A stretch of DNA of 64,000 nt from Campylobacter hominis ATCC BAA-381 (GTDB lineage: Bacteria; Campylobacterota; Campylobacteria; Campylobacterales; Campylobacteraceae), in contig NC_009714.1 in assembly GCF_000017585.1 (NCBI RefSeq), positions 682,001 through 746,000 on the forward strand. The letters run 5' to 3'. The translations under genes were made by a program, and so were the position numbers. This document shows positions 42,381-53,449 of this stretch, in pieces (the first letter of the stretch is position 1; each line of letters starts with the position of its first letter). Below the pieces are notes generated by a model. It was given only the letters and a program-made list of their open reading frames with translations, had not been told where the DNA came from and ran no database searches.

Positions 42381-43194
42381 AATTTTAATAATTTTACTAT
42401 CTTTTTTTTCAATTCTAAATGGCGAAAATTTAATGCTTCTTGGTGAATATAAAGAAGGCATTGACGTAAAAGGTTGGGTTGTAAGCGAAAAATATGACGG
42501 AATTCGCGCCGTTTGGGACGGTAAAAATTTAATCAGCAGAAGCGGTAAAAAATTTAATGCACCAAAATTTTGGCTTGAGAATTTTCCGAATTTTAAAATA
42601 GATGGCGAACTTTGGACAGCGCGAAATGATTTTGAAAATTTAAGCTCTATTGTAAGAGATAAAATTCCGGATAAAGAGTGGAATAATGTAAAATTTATGA
42701 TTTTTGATGTGCCCGATGCCAAAGGAGATCTTTTTTCACGTCTTGAAGTTTTAAAAGATTTTTTGGATAAAAATCCGAATAATTTTATTAAAATTATTAA
42801 GCAAATTTCTGTAAATTCAAATAAAGATGTTAAAAAATATTTTAATGATGTAATTCAAAAAGGCGGTGAGGGCGTTGTTGTGCGCGATCCTAAAGAGCCG
42901 TATGTAAATAAACGCAGCAATAAAATTTTAAAACTGAAACAATTCCACGACGACGAATGCGAAGTCATAAAAATAAATATGGGAAACGGCAAGTATAGCG
43001 GTAAAATGGGCTCTTTGAGTTGTAAAAATCTAAAAAACGGTGCTGTTTTTAAAATCGGCTCAGGTTTTGATGACAAATTAAGGGAAAATCCGCCAAAAAT
43101 AGGCGATATCGTAACATACAAATTTCAAAATTTAACCAAAAACGGCAAACCGCGATTTCCGGTTTTTTTACGTATAAGAGATGATTTTCAGTAA
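42367..43194 (+). CDS. ATP-dependent DNA ligase with signal peptide (periplasmic type, LigE-like)
   Basis: 275 residues from TTG 42367. A hydrophobic N-terminal signal (about 3-19) is followed by a minimal ligase: nucleotidyl Lys42 in SEKYDGIRAVWDG, motif III MIFDVPDAKG region, motif IV KGGEGVVVRDP and motif V LKLKQFHDDE, then an OB-fold. There is no DNA-binding extra domain. Exported minimal ligases of this type occur in naturally competent bacteria, where they are proposed to repair incoming DNA. Overlaps the exonuclease by 14 bp. Confidence 0.88.
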
Positions 43195-43213
43195 AATCTA
43201 ATAAGGAGAAAAA

Positions 43214-44203
43214 ATGAATATTTTAGTGACAGGTGGTGCCGGATATATTGGAAGCCACGTTGTTAAGGCGCTATTGGAAGAAAATAAACACGAAATTACA
43301 ATCATTGATAATTTTGTAAAAGGTTCAGAAAAGGCGATTGACGCCCTAAGAAAAATCAGTGAGTTTGAACTTATTCAAACCGATCTTGAAAATATAAGTA
43401 AAATTGAAGAGGTTTTTGCTACCCATAAATTTGACGCGGTTATACATTTTGCTGCATATATCGAGGTTTTTGAAAGCACTCAAAAACCGCTGAAGTATTA
43501 TCTGAATAATACCGCAAACGCTATGAATTTAATCGCTTTGTGTGAAAAATACGGCGTCGGAAAGTTTATTTTCAGCTCTACTGCAGCTACTTACGGCGAG
43601 CCGGAAACTTCTCAAGTTACCGAGCAAAGCTTACAAAATCCGATAAATCCGTATGGAAAAAGTAAATTGATGACGGAATGGGTTTTGAAAGATGCCGCTT
43701 TGGCAAATCCGAATTTCAAATATGCGATTTTAAGATATTTTAATGTGGCAGGAGCAAGTTCTGATGGACTTTTAGGACAAAATTATCCAAATGCCACGCA
43801 TTTAATTAAAGTTGCCACTCAGACAATTTTAGGAAAACGTGAAAAAATGGTAATTTTCGGTGATGACTATGATACAAAAGATGGAAGCTGCATAAGAGAT
43901 TATATTCACATTGAAGATCTTGCAAGCGCGCATTTGTCAGTACTTCGTTATTTGCAAAACAATGACAGCAATATTTTTAACGTAGGATACGGCACAGGTT
44001 TTAGCGTAAAAGAGGTTGTAGCTGCGGCAAAAGAGGTGAGCGGTGTGGATTTTAAAGTCGAAATCGGTGCCAGAAGAGAAGGGGATCCTGCTTGTTTGAT
44101 AGCAAACAGTGATAAACTAAAAACTTTAACTGATTGGAAACCCGTTAAAAATGATTTGAAATTAATTATAAAATCAGCTCTTGAATGGGAAAAGAAAGCG
44201 TAA
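43214..44203 (+). CDS. galE: UDP-glucose 4-epimerase
   Basis: 329 residues of an extended short-chain dehydrogenase. NAD loop VTGGAGYIGSH is at 5-15, SSTAATYGEP follows, and catalytic Tyr/Lys are in YGKSK. It supplies UDP-galactose (or UDP-GalNAc) for surface glycans. RBS AAGGAG precedes ATG 43214, and a strong terminator follows. Confidence 0.94.
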   Translation: MNILVTGGAGYIGSHVVKALLEENKHEITIIDNFVKGSEKAIDALRKISEFELIQTDLENISKIEEVFATHKFDAVIHFAAYIEVFESTQKPLKYYLNNTANAMNLIALCEKYGVGKFIFSSTAATYGEPETSQVTEQSLQNPINPYGKSKLMTEWVLKDAALANPNFKYAILRYFNVAGASSDGLLGQNYPNATHLIKVATQTILGKREKMVIFGDDYDTKDGSCIRDYIHIEDLASAHLSVLRYLQNNDSNIFNVGYGTGFSVKEVVAAAKEVSGVDFKVEIGARREGDPACLIANSDKLKTLTDWKPVKNDLKLIIKSALEWEKKA

Positions 44204-44215
44204 AATTTGTAGTTT

Positions 44216-44245
44216 AAGGGCTTATTTTTTAAGCCCTTTATTTGA
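44216..44245 (+). terminator. Terminator after galE
   Basis: AAGGGCTTA (44216-44224) pairs with TAAGCCCTT (44230-44238), followed by a T-rich stretch. Confidence 0.88.
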
Positions 44246-45029
44246 TTTAATAAATTTTTTAATTTTTGTATGCCACGCACGGGGTCATTTTTCAGACAAA
44301 ATCATTTTAATTTAGTAAATTTTTAAATTTTATACTAAAAAATCAGCAGCTTATTTAAATTTTGATACATAAATTCTCAAACATATTGTTTTTATTGATA
44401 AATATAAAATTATTTTAAATAGATAAAATTTAAGTTCCGTCAAATTATTTTAAACATTTCACAGACAAAAATATATATCATTTTGAAATTTCATATGTTA
44501 AATTTAGAAAAATTTTAAAGCATTTGTGAATAAATATTAAATCTGTTAAAATATCCGAATTTACAAAAATTTTAGAAAAAAAGTTTATGTAGGACTATAA
44601 TTTTAAAGATTTTAGTGTTAAAATTAAAAAAATTGATTATTTTAAATGAATTGGCGACAATGGAGTAATTTACTTAAATGATAAACAATTTATATTTTTT
44701 AGTTGATTTAATAAAAATACTATAAAGATGAGTTTATAAATGCAAAAATCATATTAATCGGATAAAAACTTAAATAGATTTAATGGTAAAAAATATAATT
44801 TTACATTAAACTTAAAACAGATAAAATAGATTAAAATATTTATTAAATCGCTGCTTGAAAATGCAAGATTAAACATAAAAGTATATATTTAAATGAATAT
44901 TTTGTGTGATGTGAATCAGTAAAATTCCATAGTTTGTATTTTTTTTCTATCTTATTTATGTGAAATTCCAATTTTTGCTGTAAATTTTATCAATCTACGA
45001 GCCGTTTTTGCATATATGCGTTATCTGCA
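44246..45029. other. AT-rich region with traces of a decayed ORF
   Basis: About 780 bp without an intact gene. On the plus strand 44587-44892 reads in one frame as protein-like sequence (DYNFKDFSVKIKKIDYFK, then IGDNGVIYLNDKQFIFFS) interrupted by six internal stops before a final TAA. No family is recognised. The rest is low-complexity AT. Confidence 0.3.
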
Positions 45030-45064
45030 AAAAGCCGAATATCAGTTTAAAATATTCGGCTTTT
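45030..45064 (-). terminator. Terminator of the dynamin operon
   Basis: 13-bp arms at 45030-45042 and 45052-45064 (AAAAGCCGAATAT and its complement), directly after the last gene. The minus-strand side ends in a T run. Confidence 0.85.
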
Positions 45065-45066
45065 AA

Positions 45067-45258
45067 TTAAGCAGGTCTTACTGAAATTTGACGACCTTTT
45101 TCATCATAAGTATATATCATGGTTCTTGTTCTTACGGTAACTGTTGTGGAGGTATTGCTGACTGACAATGCTCCACTTACCGGACGGGAGTATAGAAGTC
45201 TACCACCAGCTCCATAAACTCTTAAAGTTTGACCTTGAAGTGACACATAGGCTATCAT
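45067..45258 (-). CDS. Small beta-rich protein at the end of the dynamin operon
   Basis: 63 residues, rich in Thr, Val and Tyr, with strand-like repeats (GQTLRVYGAGGRLLYSRPV and TVRTRTMIYTYDEKGRQIS). No signal peptide or membrane segment. The repeated motif of a Tyr-containing strand followed by G-R resembles a short RHS/YD-type repeat, but no family is assigned. It overlaps the upstream membrane protein gene by 4 bp (ATGA), so it is part of the operon. Confidence 0.65.
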   Translation of the reverse strand: MIAYVSLQGQTLRVYGAGGRLLYSRPVSGALSVSNTSTTVTVRTRTMIYTYDEKGRQISVRPA

Positions 45259-45689
45259 TTTAACTCCTTTATTTTAGCTTTTATAGAATTTAATTCATTT
45301 TCATAACTTTCTTTTAAAAAACGGATATATCTATCCAAGATGGTTAAATTTTGATATTTATCCCAGTTTTTTATGATATCTTCTAGCTCTTTATGTCTTC
45401 CTGTAAAAGTGCTCCAGTCTATTTGTGCCATTAAATTTGTATGCTGAAATTTAGGATAAATTTCTTTTACTTTTTCAAAATTTATATTTTTTGTTAATGC
45501 AAAATCGCTTAATTTTTCATTGAAATAATCATCTTTGAATTTGTCGCTTAACTCTTTTAAATTTGATGGTTTTATATCATCTTTTTTAAAAAGATTTTCT
45601 TTTGCTTTTTGTTTTTTTTGAAAGTATATAACTACACCTACTACAACTGCACAGATTAAAAGTGTTGTGGCTATTTGACTATTTTCCAT
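45255..45689 (-). CDS. Single-pass membrane protein in the dynamin operon
   Basis: 144 residues from ATG 45689, chosen over the ATG at 45713 because AGGAGAAATT lies just upstream. One N-terminal membrane helix (about 7-20) is followed by a charged, helical cytoplasmic domain ending in a coiled-coil-like NELNSIKAKIKELK. It begins 11 bp inside the end of the 655-residue GTPase gene. It could be a membrane anchor or partner for the GTPases; this is inference. Confidence 0.65.
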   Translation of the reverse strand: MENSQIATTLLICAVVVGVVIYFQKKQKAKENLFKKDDIKPSNLKELSDKFKDDYFNEKLSDFALTKNINFEKVKEIYPKFQHTNLMAQIDWSTFTGRHKELEDIIKNWDKYQNLTILDRYIRFLKESYENELNSIKAKIKELK

Positions 45690-47646
45690 AAATTTCTCCT
45701 TCCATATTTTCAAGTTTTTTCATAAAATTTTCTTTAATTTCTTTAAAATTATTTATGTTATTTTCTTTTTCATTTAAATTTGTGATAAGTTCGTTTAGCT
45801 CTTTTTCATTTAAAGTTCCTTTTTCTTTTATATTTTCTAAGTCCTTTTGATTGTTAAACAATACAGTTTTTATAGAATTAGGCACTTGTGCACATAATTT
45901 TTCTCCAAAACTATTAATATTGTTTAAAATTTTTTCTTGTAATTCTTTTTTGCTTTCATCAACCATTTCAATTGCAAAATCTCTAACTTTTGGTATGTAG
46001 GTTCTAGCTCCCTGAAAGACAACTCTTTTTAATAAATTAAAATTTTCAAAAGCAATATCCTCTAAAATATCTCTATTTATAAAATCAGCGTCAAAAAACT
46101 TACTAAAATCTCTATAGATATCAAAAGTATCATATCTAAGAGTTTGTCTTAAAGACTCCGAGTCAAAAGCTTCAAATTTACTCATCTCATTTATAAATTC
46201 TTCAGTTTCATTTTTTGTATATTGTTTTATATCTTCCATTGCTTGACTTACTAGGTCATCCATTTTTAACTTTTCACTTTCAAGAGCATTTTTAATATCC
46301 CATTTGATATTGTTTTTTAATTCTGTAATTCTTCTGTAGTTATTGGTTTTTGAGGCTATAGTATTTTTAATGTCATTAAATTCTCTATCTATATCTTTAT
46401 TTAAATTTTTAATTTTTTGAGCTAAATTATCGTCAATATTATTTTTAAAATTATCTTGCATTTTAGTAAGTTTTTTTCTAAAATTTGTTACTTCAGCAAG
46501 TGCTTTACTTGTCTCATCTTTGCTTTTTTGATTTTGAGATATTTTCGTTTCAAGAGCGTTTATTTCTGTATTTAAAAATACCTCTTTTTTCTCAAATGCA
46601 TCTTTTATAAAGTTTATATTTGAGATGAGTAAATCTTTACCTTTATTTTGAATGATCTTATCGCTTACTAAATTTTTCAGCTCATTAAGCCCGTTATTTT
46701 TCCAAAACTCAGGATTTGCTTCATCTTTATACCAAAGCTCATCTTCATTTAGCAAAAATCCATTTTTTTCTTTTTCATCTAAAAGTGCGTAAAGTCCGGC
46801 GGTAAAGACAAATGAACTGGCTTTATTAAATACCGTTTTTTGATAAGTTTCATTTTTTTTATTATTTTCAAGCAGTTCTTTTGCCTCATCAAAATTTCTT
46901 AAAACATCTATTTTGTTTATAGCAACTATTCTTTTTGAGTTTTCAAGACTTAGTAGATATTCATTTATAAATTTTATATCACTTTCATCAAATGCTCTTC
47001 CGGCATATGTTGCATATATAGCAGCATCACATCTTTTTATCCAATCAAGTGTAATTTTACTTCTAAAGATATTTGGATCATTTGTCCCCGGGGTATCAAC
47101 CACAACTAAGCTTTTTAAAATTTCAGCCGGATAGTAAATTTCCACGCTTTTTACAAATGGTGTATAAACTCCGCCTTTTGCGACATATTCTTTTAAATTT
47201 GATATGTCATCTTCTTTTGTCTGATTTAGAAATTTTATATAAGAGCTGTTTTTAATATCAGGTTCTATAAAATTTTTAAAATAATTTACCTTTTTATCAT
47301 CAATTTCGGTAATTTCGTTTTTTAGCTCTTGCCACTCATCTTTTGTATAAAAGATAGCTTTTAGTTTTTTATCACTTCCATATCTTATCTCTGTGATTTT
47401 AGCAGTGTATGGCGTATCATCACTTGGGAGTATGTCATTACCAAAAATCAATGCATTTAAAAGTGTTGATTTACCGGCTTTTATCTGACCTGCAACGGCT
47501 AGGATAAATTCCTCTTTTTGTAAATTTGAAGATTTTTCTTTAAGAGTTTCTTCGTTTACATTATTTAAATTTATGGCTTTATTTTCAACAAGTTCGCCGT
47601 AAATTTCAACTAATTCGTCTTTGCTTTTTTCAAAAATTTCAAGCAT
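45679..47646 (-). CDS. Dynamin-like GTPase, 655 residues
   Basis: Large GTPase of the bacterial dynamin-like family. G1 GQIKAGKST is at 53-61, G2 Thr in DTPYTAKIT, G3 VVDTPGTND and G4 INKID. Long helical neck/trunk regions follow (about 330-655) with coiled-coil-like segments. In C. jejuni, adjacent dynamin-like proteins (Cj0411/Cj0412) are reported to form hetero-oligomers that tether membranes. It is 2 bp downstream of the next dynamin gene, which suggests a matched pair. Confidence 0.88.
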   Translation of the reverse strand: MLEIFEKSKDELVEIYGELVENKAINLNNVNEETLKEKSSNLQKEEFILAVAGQIKAGKSTLLNALIFGNDILPSDDTPYTAKITEIRYGSDKKLKAIFYTKDEWQELKNEITEIDDKKVNYFKNFIEPDIKNSSYIKFLNQTKEDDISNLKEYVAKGGVYTPFVKSVEIYYPAEILKSLVVVDTPGTNDPNIFRSKITLDWIKRCDAAIYATYAGRAFDESDIKFINEYLLSLENSKRIVAINKIDVLRNFDEAKELLENNKKNETYQKTVFNKASSFVFTAGLYALLDEKEKNGFLLNEDELWYKDEANPEFWKNNGLNELKNLVSDKIIQNKGKDLLISNINFIKDAFEKKEVFLNTEINALETKISQNQKSKDETSKALAEVTNFRKKLTKMQDNFKNNIDDNLAQKIKNLNKDIDREFNDIKNTIASKTNNYRRITELKNNIKWDIKNALESEKLKMDDLVSQAMEDIKQYTKNETEEFINEMSKFEAFDSESLRQTLRYDTFDIYRDFSKFFDADFINRDILEDIAFENFNLLKRVVFQGARTYIPKVRDFAIEMVDESKKELQEKILNNINSFGEKLCAQVPNSIKTVLFNNQKDLENIKEKGTLNEKELNELITNLNEKENNINNFKEIKENFMKKLENMEGEIYGK

Positions 47647-47648
47647 TT

Positions 47649-49463
47649 TCAGTCCTTTCGTCTAAGATTTATCAAATTTTTGGTTTTAACTTTTTTTATG
47701 TATTTATCAAAAATAAATTTGGCAAATGTTTCTTTGTTTTGTTTGGAAATGTTGTTATATTCTTTAATCAAATTTCTTTTAAAATTATCAATATTAATTT
47801 TAAGTTCATTTGTTAGGGCATAGTATTTTATTTTATTGCAAATTTCTTCGGCTTTTGATTTTACAATTTTTTTATTATGTATTTTATAGTCTAAATTTTT
47901 AAGCAAATCTTTTACGATTTTTTCAAATTCATTTGCTTTAAATTCAGTGTTTAAATAATTATTTTGAAATGAAACTATTTTATCAATCGTTTTGTGTAAC
48001 TCATCTGTTTCTTTAGTGATTAATTTTTCATAGCTATCGTTGTAATCTTTTACTGAGTTTTGAATTTTTTCATAAAAGATTTTTTTGTAATGATTGATAT
48101 ATTCTTTTTCTTTTTTTACTAACATTTTGTCTCTATAGTATGTTTTTGCATTTTTTTCATATTCAAGCTCATCATTTTTATTATTAATTTTTTGCATCGG
48201 TTCAAAATAAAATTCTTTATTTAATTGATTTAAAGTTTCAGAAGCAAAATAGTGTAAATTGTCATTCAGTTTTTCTTTTAATTCATCTATATTTACATTT
48301 ATATCTCTATTTTGTTCTAAAATTTCACCTGCTAATGAGTTTATAACTTTTTCTATTTCTGCATAAAATCTCTTTTCATCTAAAAAATAAAACCTTGTTT
48401 TATAAATAGTATCGCTAAAAAAGCCAATTTCCTTAGCTGTTTCTTTATCTTGTATATCTAGGCTATCAGTTATTCTATTTATAAGCGTTTTATATATAAA
48501 ATTTAAATTTTCCATATTTTTTATATGAAGCTTGCTTTGGATATTTTTTGTTATATCATTTTTTATAGTTTGGATTAATGACTGTAAGCTAATGTCTAAA
48601 TTTGTATTAAATTCCTGTTTTTCATTTTTAAAACGATCTTTTATAAATTTGTCTTTATTTTTGCTGATTTGGTTAAAAAATGAAAGTATTTTATTTTTTT
48701 CATTTATAAATTCATCTTTGTCTAATTTTTTACTGTCATAAACGAAAATTTCTTTGTATTCGAAGTTTTTGAGAATTTCTTCTTTTATTTTTTTTCTTGC
48801 TGTTGGCGATTTTTTATTAGCCCTATTTAAAACAGCTATAAAATACGCGTCTTTATTTTGATTTTTTATTTCTAAAAGTTTTTTTTCAAGTTCATGTCTA
48901 GTTGAGCCTTGATTTATATCAATAACTACTAAAAGCACATCAACAGCTTTTGCTTTTTCCATAGTAAGTTCTGTATCGCCCGGATTTTTTGCATTTTCAA
49001 ATCCTGGAGTATCATAAAGAATCACATTTCTAAAACTTTCAAATGGATAAAAATATTTTATATCATAAGCTTTGCTTTTTGTGTTTTGATCTTTATGTTG
49101 GGCTAAATTTTCATATTCGCTTTGAGAAATTTCATCCCCATTTATTAAAATTTTAACTTCATCTGAGTAGTAAAATGCAGTAATCAATGAAGTCGTCGGG
49201 TCATTTCCCTCAGGGCATAATTCTTTACCGATAATTGAGTTTATGAAGCTTGATTTTCCGGATGAGAAGTCACCTATGACGGCAACTTCCGCTTTTGCTA
49301 TTTGGTTTGAGTGGATTACTTCTTTTGCGATTAATTTTTTTGCGTCATTTTTTAACATTTCAATTAATTCAGATTGATTACCAACACCGGCATCATTTGA
49401 TAGATCATGTAAAAATGAAATATAATCGATATATTTTTTAAAATCATCGCTTAAAATTATCAT
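47649..49463 (-). CDS. Dynamin-like GTPase, 604 residues
   Basis: An N-terminal helical neck (1-57) precedes the GTPase: G1 GDFSSGKSS (64-72), G2 Thr in DPTTSLIT, G3 LYDTPGFEN and G4-like LNRANK (NRAN instead of N/TKxD). The C-terminal 300 residues are Lys/Glu-rich helices. The start overlaps the upstream 392-residue gene by 4 bp (ATGA). Its first about 57 residues resemble the N-terminus of that gene, so the two are paralogues. Confidence 0.85.
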   Translation of the reverse strand: MIILSDDFKKYIDYISFLHDLSNDAGVGNQSELIEMLKNDAKKLIAKEVIHSNQIAKAEVAVIGDFSSGKSSFINSIIGKELCPEGNDPTTSLITAFYYSDEVKILINGDEISQSEYENLAQHKDQNTKSKAYDIKYFYPFESFRNVILYDTPGFENAKNPGDTELTMEKAKAVDVLLVVIDINQGSTRHELEKKLLEIKNQNKDAYFIAVLNRANKKSPTARKKIKEEILKNFEYKEIFVYDSKKLDKDEFINEKNKILSFFNQISKNKDKFIKDRFKNEKQEFNTNLDISLQSLIQTIKNDITKNIQSKLHIKNMENLNFIYKTLINRITDSLDIQDKETAKEIGFFSDTIYKTRFYFLDEKRFYAEIEKVINSLAGEILEQNRDINVNIDELKEKLNDNLHYFASETLNQLNKEFYFEPMQKINNKNDELEYEKNAKTYYRDKMLVKKEKEYINHYKKIFYEKIQNSVKDYNDSYEKLITKETDELHKTIDKIVSFQNNYLNTEFKANEFEKIVKDLLKNLDYKIHNKKIVKSKAEEICNKIKYYALTNELKINIDNFKRNLIKEYNNISKQNKETFAKFIFDKYIKKVKTKNLINLRRKD

Positions 49464-50638
49464 ATTTGATTCCTTGTTATATTTTTCTTAAATTTGAATT
49501 CATTTTTAAGTATATATCTAAAATCCGTAAGACTTCTATAAAAAATGAGTGAATAAAATTTATCCGGATCATTTGTAGGGTTTTCTTCGGTTTCTTTTCT
49601 TAAATCTTTTAAAAAATTTTCTATACATTGTTTTAATATTTTTTCATCATAAGAGTAATCTTTTAAAATTCTTTTTGAAACTTCAAAAACACATTTTGCA
49701 TGATATTTTTTATTAAGTATCATATCTTTGCCGTCTTTTCTAATCGGCTCGAAAAGCAGTTTTTTGTAAGATAGGCTTAGAGCTAAATAACTTGGCATTA
49801 AAGTCAGTTTTTCGTTATCTAAAATAAAAAAAGCAATTTTTAATAATTTATAATCAAGTTCGCTGTGAATTTCATCTATATATTTTGAAATTATCGTATT
49901 ATAGTCAATGATCGAGTGATTTATACGCATTTGTAAAAAATTTGTCTCTGACATAAAATAATCAACATAATTTTCTTTTACGGCTTCTATGATTTTTTCT
50001 TTTTCATCTTGCGGATAACTATCCAAACCAGGTATTTGTCTTGCATATCTGTTTAATATAGCTAATGTATCCATTTCATAATATTTTAAATGCTGTGTAG
50101 AGCAAATGGATAAAATCTCTTCATTTATGTCAATGCCTTTGTTTTTATTTTTTATTAAATCTATTATAAGTTCTTGAAATTTTTCAAATTCGGTATCAAA
50201 CTTTTCCGTTTTTAAATAAAATGTGTAATTTTCTAAAAAATTATCTTCATCGGTGTAAATTTTATCGATTTGGATATCAGGATCATTGCAAATTATTTTT
50301 GCCTGATCTTCAAAATCAGGCAAAAATTCTTTTAAGTCTTTATCTTCCAAGCAATTCAATAATTTTTTTTCATGGTTATCATATTTTTGTTTGTCTATAT
50401 CATCGGCTATGATATCTAAACATACGCTTAATTTTTCTAAGAATTTTTCTTTTTCCAGCTCCAAATTTTTGGCTGTATTTTTCAAATGAGAAATTTCTTT
50501 TGCAATTATATCTTTTGCTTCATTTATCAAATTTTCAAGTAAATTTTTAACCTCATCAGCCTTTACATCATCTGATAAATCATATAAAAAAGAGATACAA
50601 TCAATGTATCTCTCTAAATTTTCGCTTAAATTTTCCAT
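49460..50638 (-). CDS. Dynamin-related protein lacking the GTPase domain
   Basis: 392 residues. The N-terminus (ENLERYIDCISFLYDLSDD, then EAKDIIAKEISHLKNTAK) parallels the neck of the 604-residue GTPase (DDFKKYIDYISFLHDLSND; DAKKLIAKEVIHSNQIAK). Where that protein enters its P-loop, this one continues with helical sequence and has no G1-G4 motif. The rest is helical and acidic. It may be a regulatory or scaffold partner that forms hetero-oligomers with the GTPases. Start ATG 50638 lies 16 bp after the preceding gene, and its end overlaps the next gene. Confidence 0.65.
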   Translation of the reverse strand: MENLSENLERYIDCISFLYDLSDDVKADEVKNLLENLINEAKDIIAKEISHLKNTAKNLELEKEKFLEKLSVCLDIIADDIDKQKYDNHEKKLLNCLEDKDLKEFLPDFEDQAKIICNDPDIQIDKIYTDEDNFLENYTFYLKTEKFDTEFEKFQELIIDLIKNKNKGIDINEEILSICSTQHLKYYEMDTLAILNRYARQIPGLDSYPQDEKEKIIEAVKENYVDYFMSETNFLQMRINHSIIDYNTIISKYIDEIHSELDYKLLKIAFFILDNEKLTLMPSYLALSLSYKKLLFEPIRKDGKDMILNKKYHAKCVFEVSKRILKDYSYDEKILKQCIENFLKDLRKETEENPTNDPDKFYSLIFYRSLTDFRYILKNEFKFKKNITRNQI

Positions 50639-50654
50639 TTTTTACCCTTTAGGC

Positions 50655-52213
<1,559 letters not shown>

Positions 52214-52250
52214 TTTTTCTCCTTTGAATAAAATTATTTATAATAACTTT
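52214..52250 (-). promoter_or_regulatory. Promoter and RBS of the dynamin operon
   Basis: On the minus strand AAAGGAGAAAAA precedes ATG 52213, and TTATTATAAAT about 20-30 bp upstream resembles a -10 box. This is the only obvious promoter before six closely packed genes. Confidence 0.45.
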
Positions 52251-52977
52251 TTAATTTTACAGGAAGTTTTTTTGTGCAGCGTTTTTTGTTTTATGGCTTT
52301 TATTCATTATCTGAATTATAATATTTTCCAAAAACATATCACGCTTCATTCATAAAATCACTTCAACAGCCAAAAACCAATCAAACTTTAAAGTCATTCG
52401 GTTAAAGAGAAAATTCGTCTTTTTCTGACTGCGATTTCGGTATTTTCAACCTTTTTACCATTCTCAAAAACTTTTTTAAGACTTCAAATTTTTACAAACA
52501 TTCTTATTTTTATAAAATTTTATAACTTTGCAATTTTATTAAATTCCTGACAAAATTTTTATTGAAATTTTTTATAAAATTAAGAAATTTAATAGATAAA
52601 ATATTAGCATTAAAATAATAAAAATATATTAAAATTATTGATTTTAAGTTAATATTTCGATGTTGCTATAATTTTATCAAGCTTGCATAAGTTTATAGCT
52701 TATTTTTTTGATTTATTATCAACTGTTATTAAATAAAATTCGGCAAAATTAGTAAAAGTAAATTAAAAAGAGAAAAAACAGAAATCATAAAAAATTTTTT
52801 TCAACCGAAGAATAAAATTTTATTTTTCGCTTTTAATTAAGTTTTTTAAGATATAAGATAAAATATTTTTTATGTTTTTGATGTATTTATTAAAATTTAA
52901 ATTTTACTTCTGATGTTTTCTTTTAATCTGCAAATGCAGATTAAAAGAAATATTTTATTTGACGATTTGCGGACACT
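52251..52977. other. AT-rich intergenic region with one inverted repeat
   Basis: About 730 bp without a supported gene. A perfect inverted repeat is present at 52921-52932/52935-52946 (TTTTAATCTGCA), just past the lipoprotein gene, and may act as its terminator. Nothing else was recognised. Confidence 0.5.
52921..52946 (-). terminator. Hairpin downstream of the lipoprotein gene
   Basis: 12-bp perfect arms around a 2-nt centre. The T tract after it on the minus strand is poor, so termination is likely but unproven. Confidence 0.5.
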
Positions 52978-53394
52978 TTATTTTTTATTTACGAAGTCTT
53001 TGCATTCCTGTGTATTCCAAAAAATACTTGCCGCTTTGTAAGTGTCGAAATCATAAACTATTTTATATTGGCATATCATATCTTTATCGGCGGCTTTTTC
53101 TTTAAGATTAAAAAGATAATCCCACTCTACGACATAAGCAAGTCCTGCTGCAAAATGCGGAGTTCCGATAAGTTTTCTTATCTCATCTTTACTCATTCCT
53201 GTTTCGATTTTTCTTATGTTTTCCAAATTTACGCTCAAAGCTTTGTTGTAAATACTTTTTTCAGGTTTTGGAAAAGTAATTTCATTTTCACTCATTATGC
53301 CGTTTCTTGGCACTTTTTCGCTTGATTTTGTGGTACATCCCTGTAAAATAAATACTCCTAAAACTGCTAAAACTACTAATGAAAATTTTTTCAT
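52978..53394 (-). CDS. BamE/SmpA-like lipoprotein, TpgA-type partner of the adhesin
   Basis: 138 residues. The signal peptide ends in the lipobox LQGC (Cys at about 20). Residues about 60-90 include IETGMSKDEIRKLIGTPHF, typical of SmpA/OmlA (BamE-like) domains, and the rest forms short strands ending in WNTQECKDF. Small lipoproteins of this type located after trimeric autotransporter genes (TpgA) help stability and export of the adhesin. It follows the adhesin gene by 55 bp in the same direction. Confidence 0.82.
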   Translation of the reverse strand: MKKFSLVVLAVLGVFILQGCTTKSSEKVPRNGIMSENEITFPKPEKSIYNKALSVNLENIRKIETGMSKDEIRKLIGTPHFAAGLAYVVEWDYLFNLKEKAADKDMICQYKIVYDFDTYKAASIFWNTQECKDFVNKK

Positions 53395-53449
53395 ATTCTA
53401 TCCTTTTATAAAATTTTAAAATAAAGAACCAAACGTTCTTTATTTTTAA

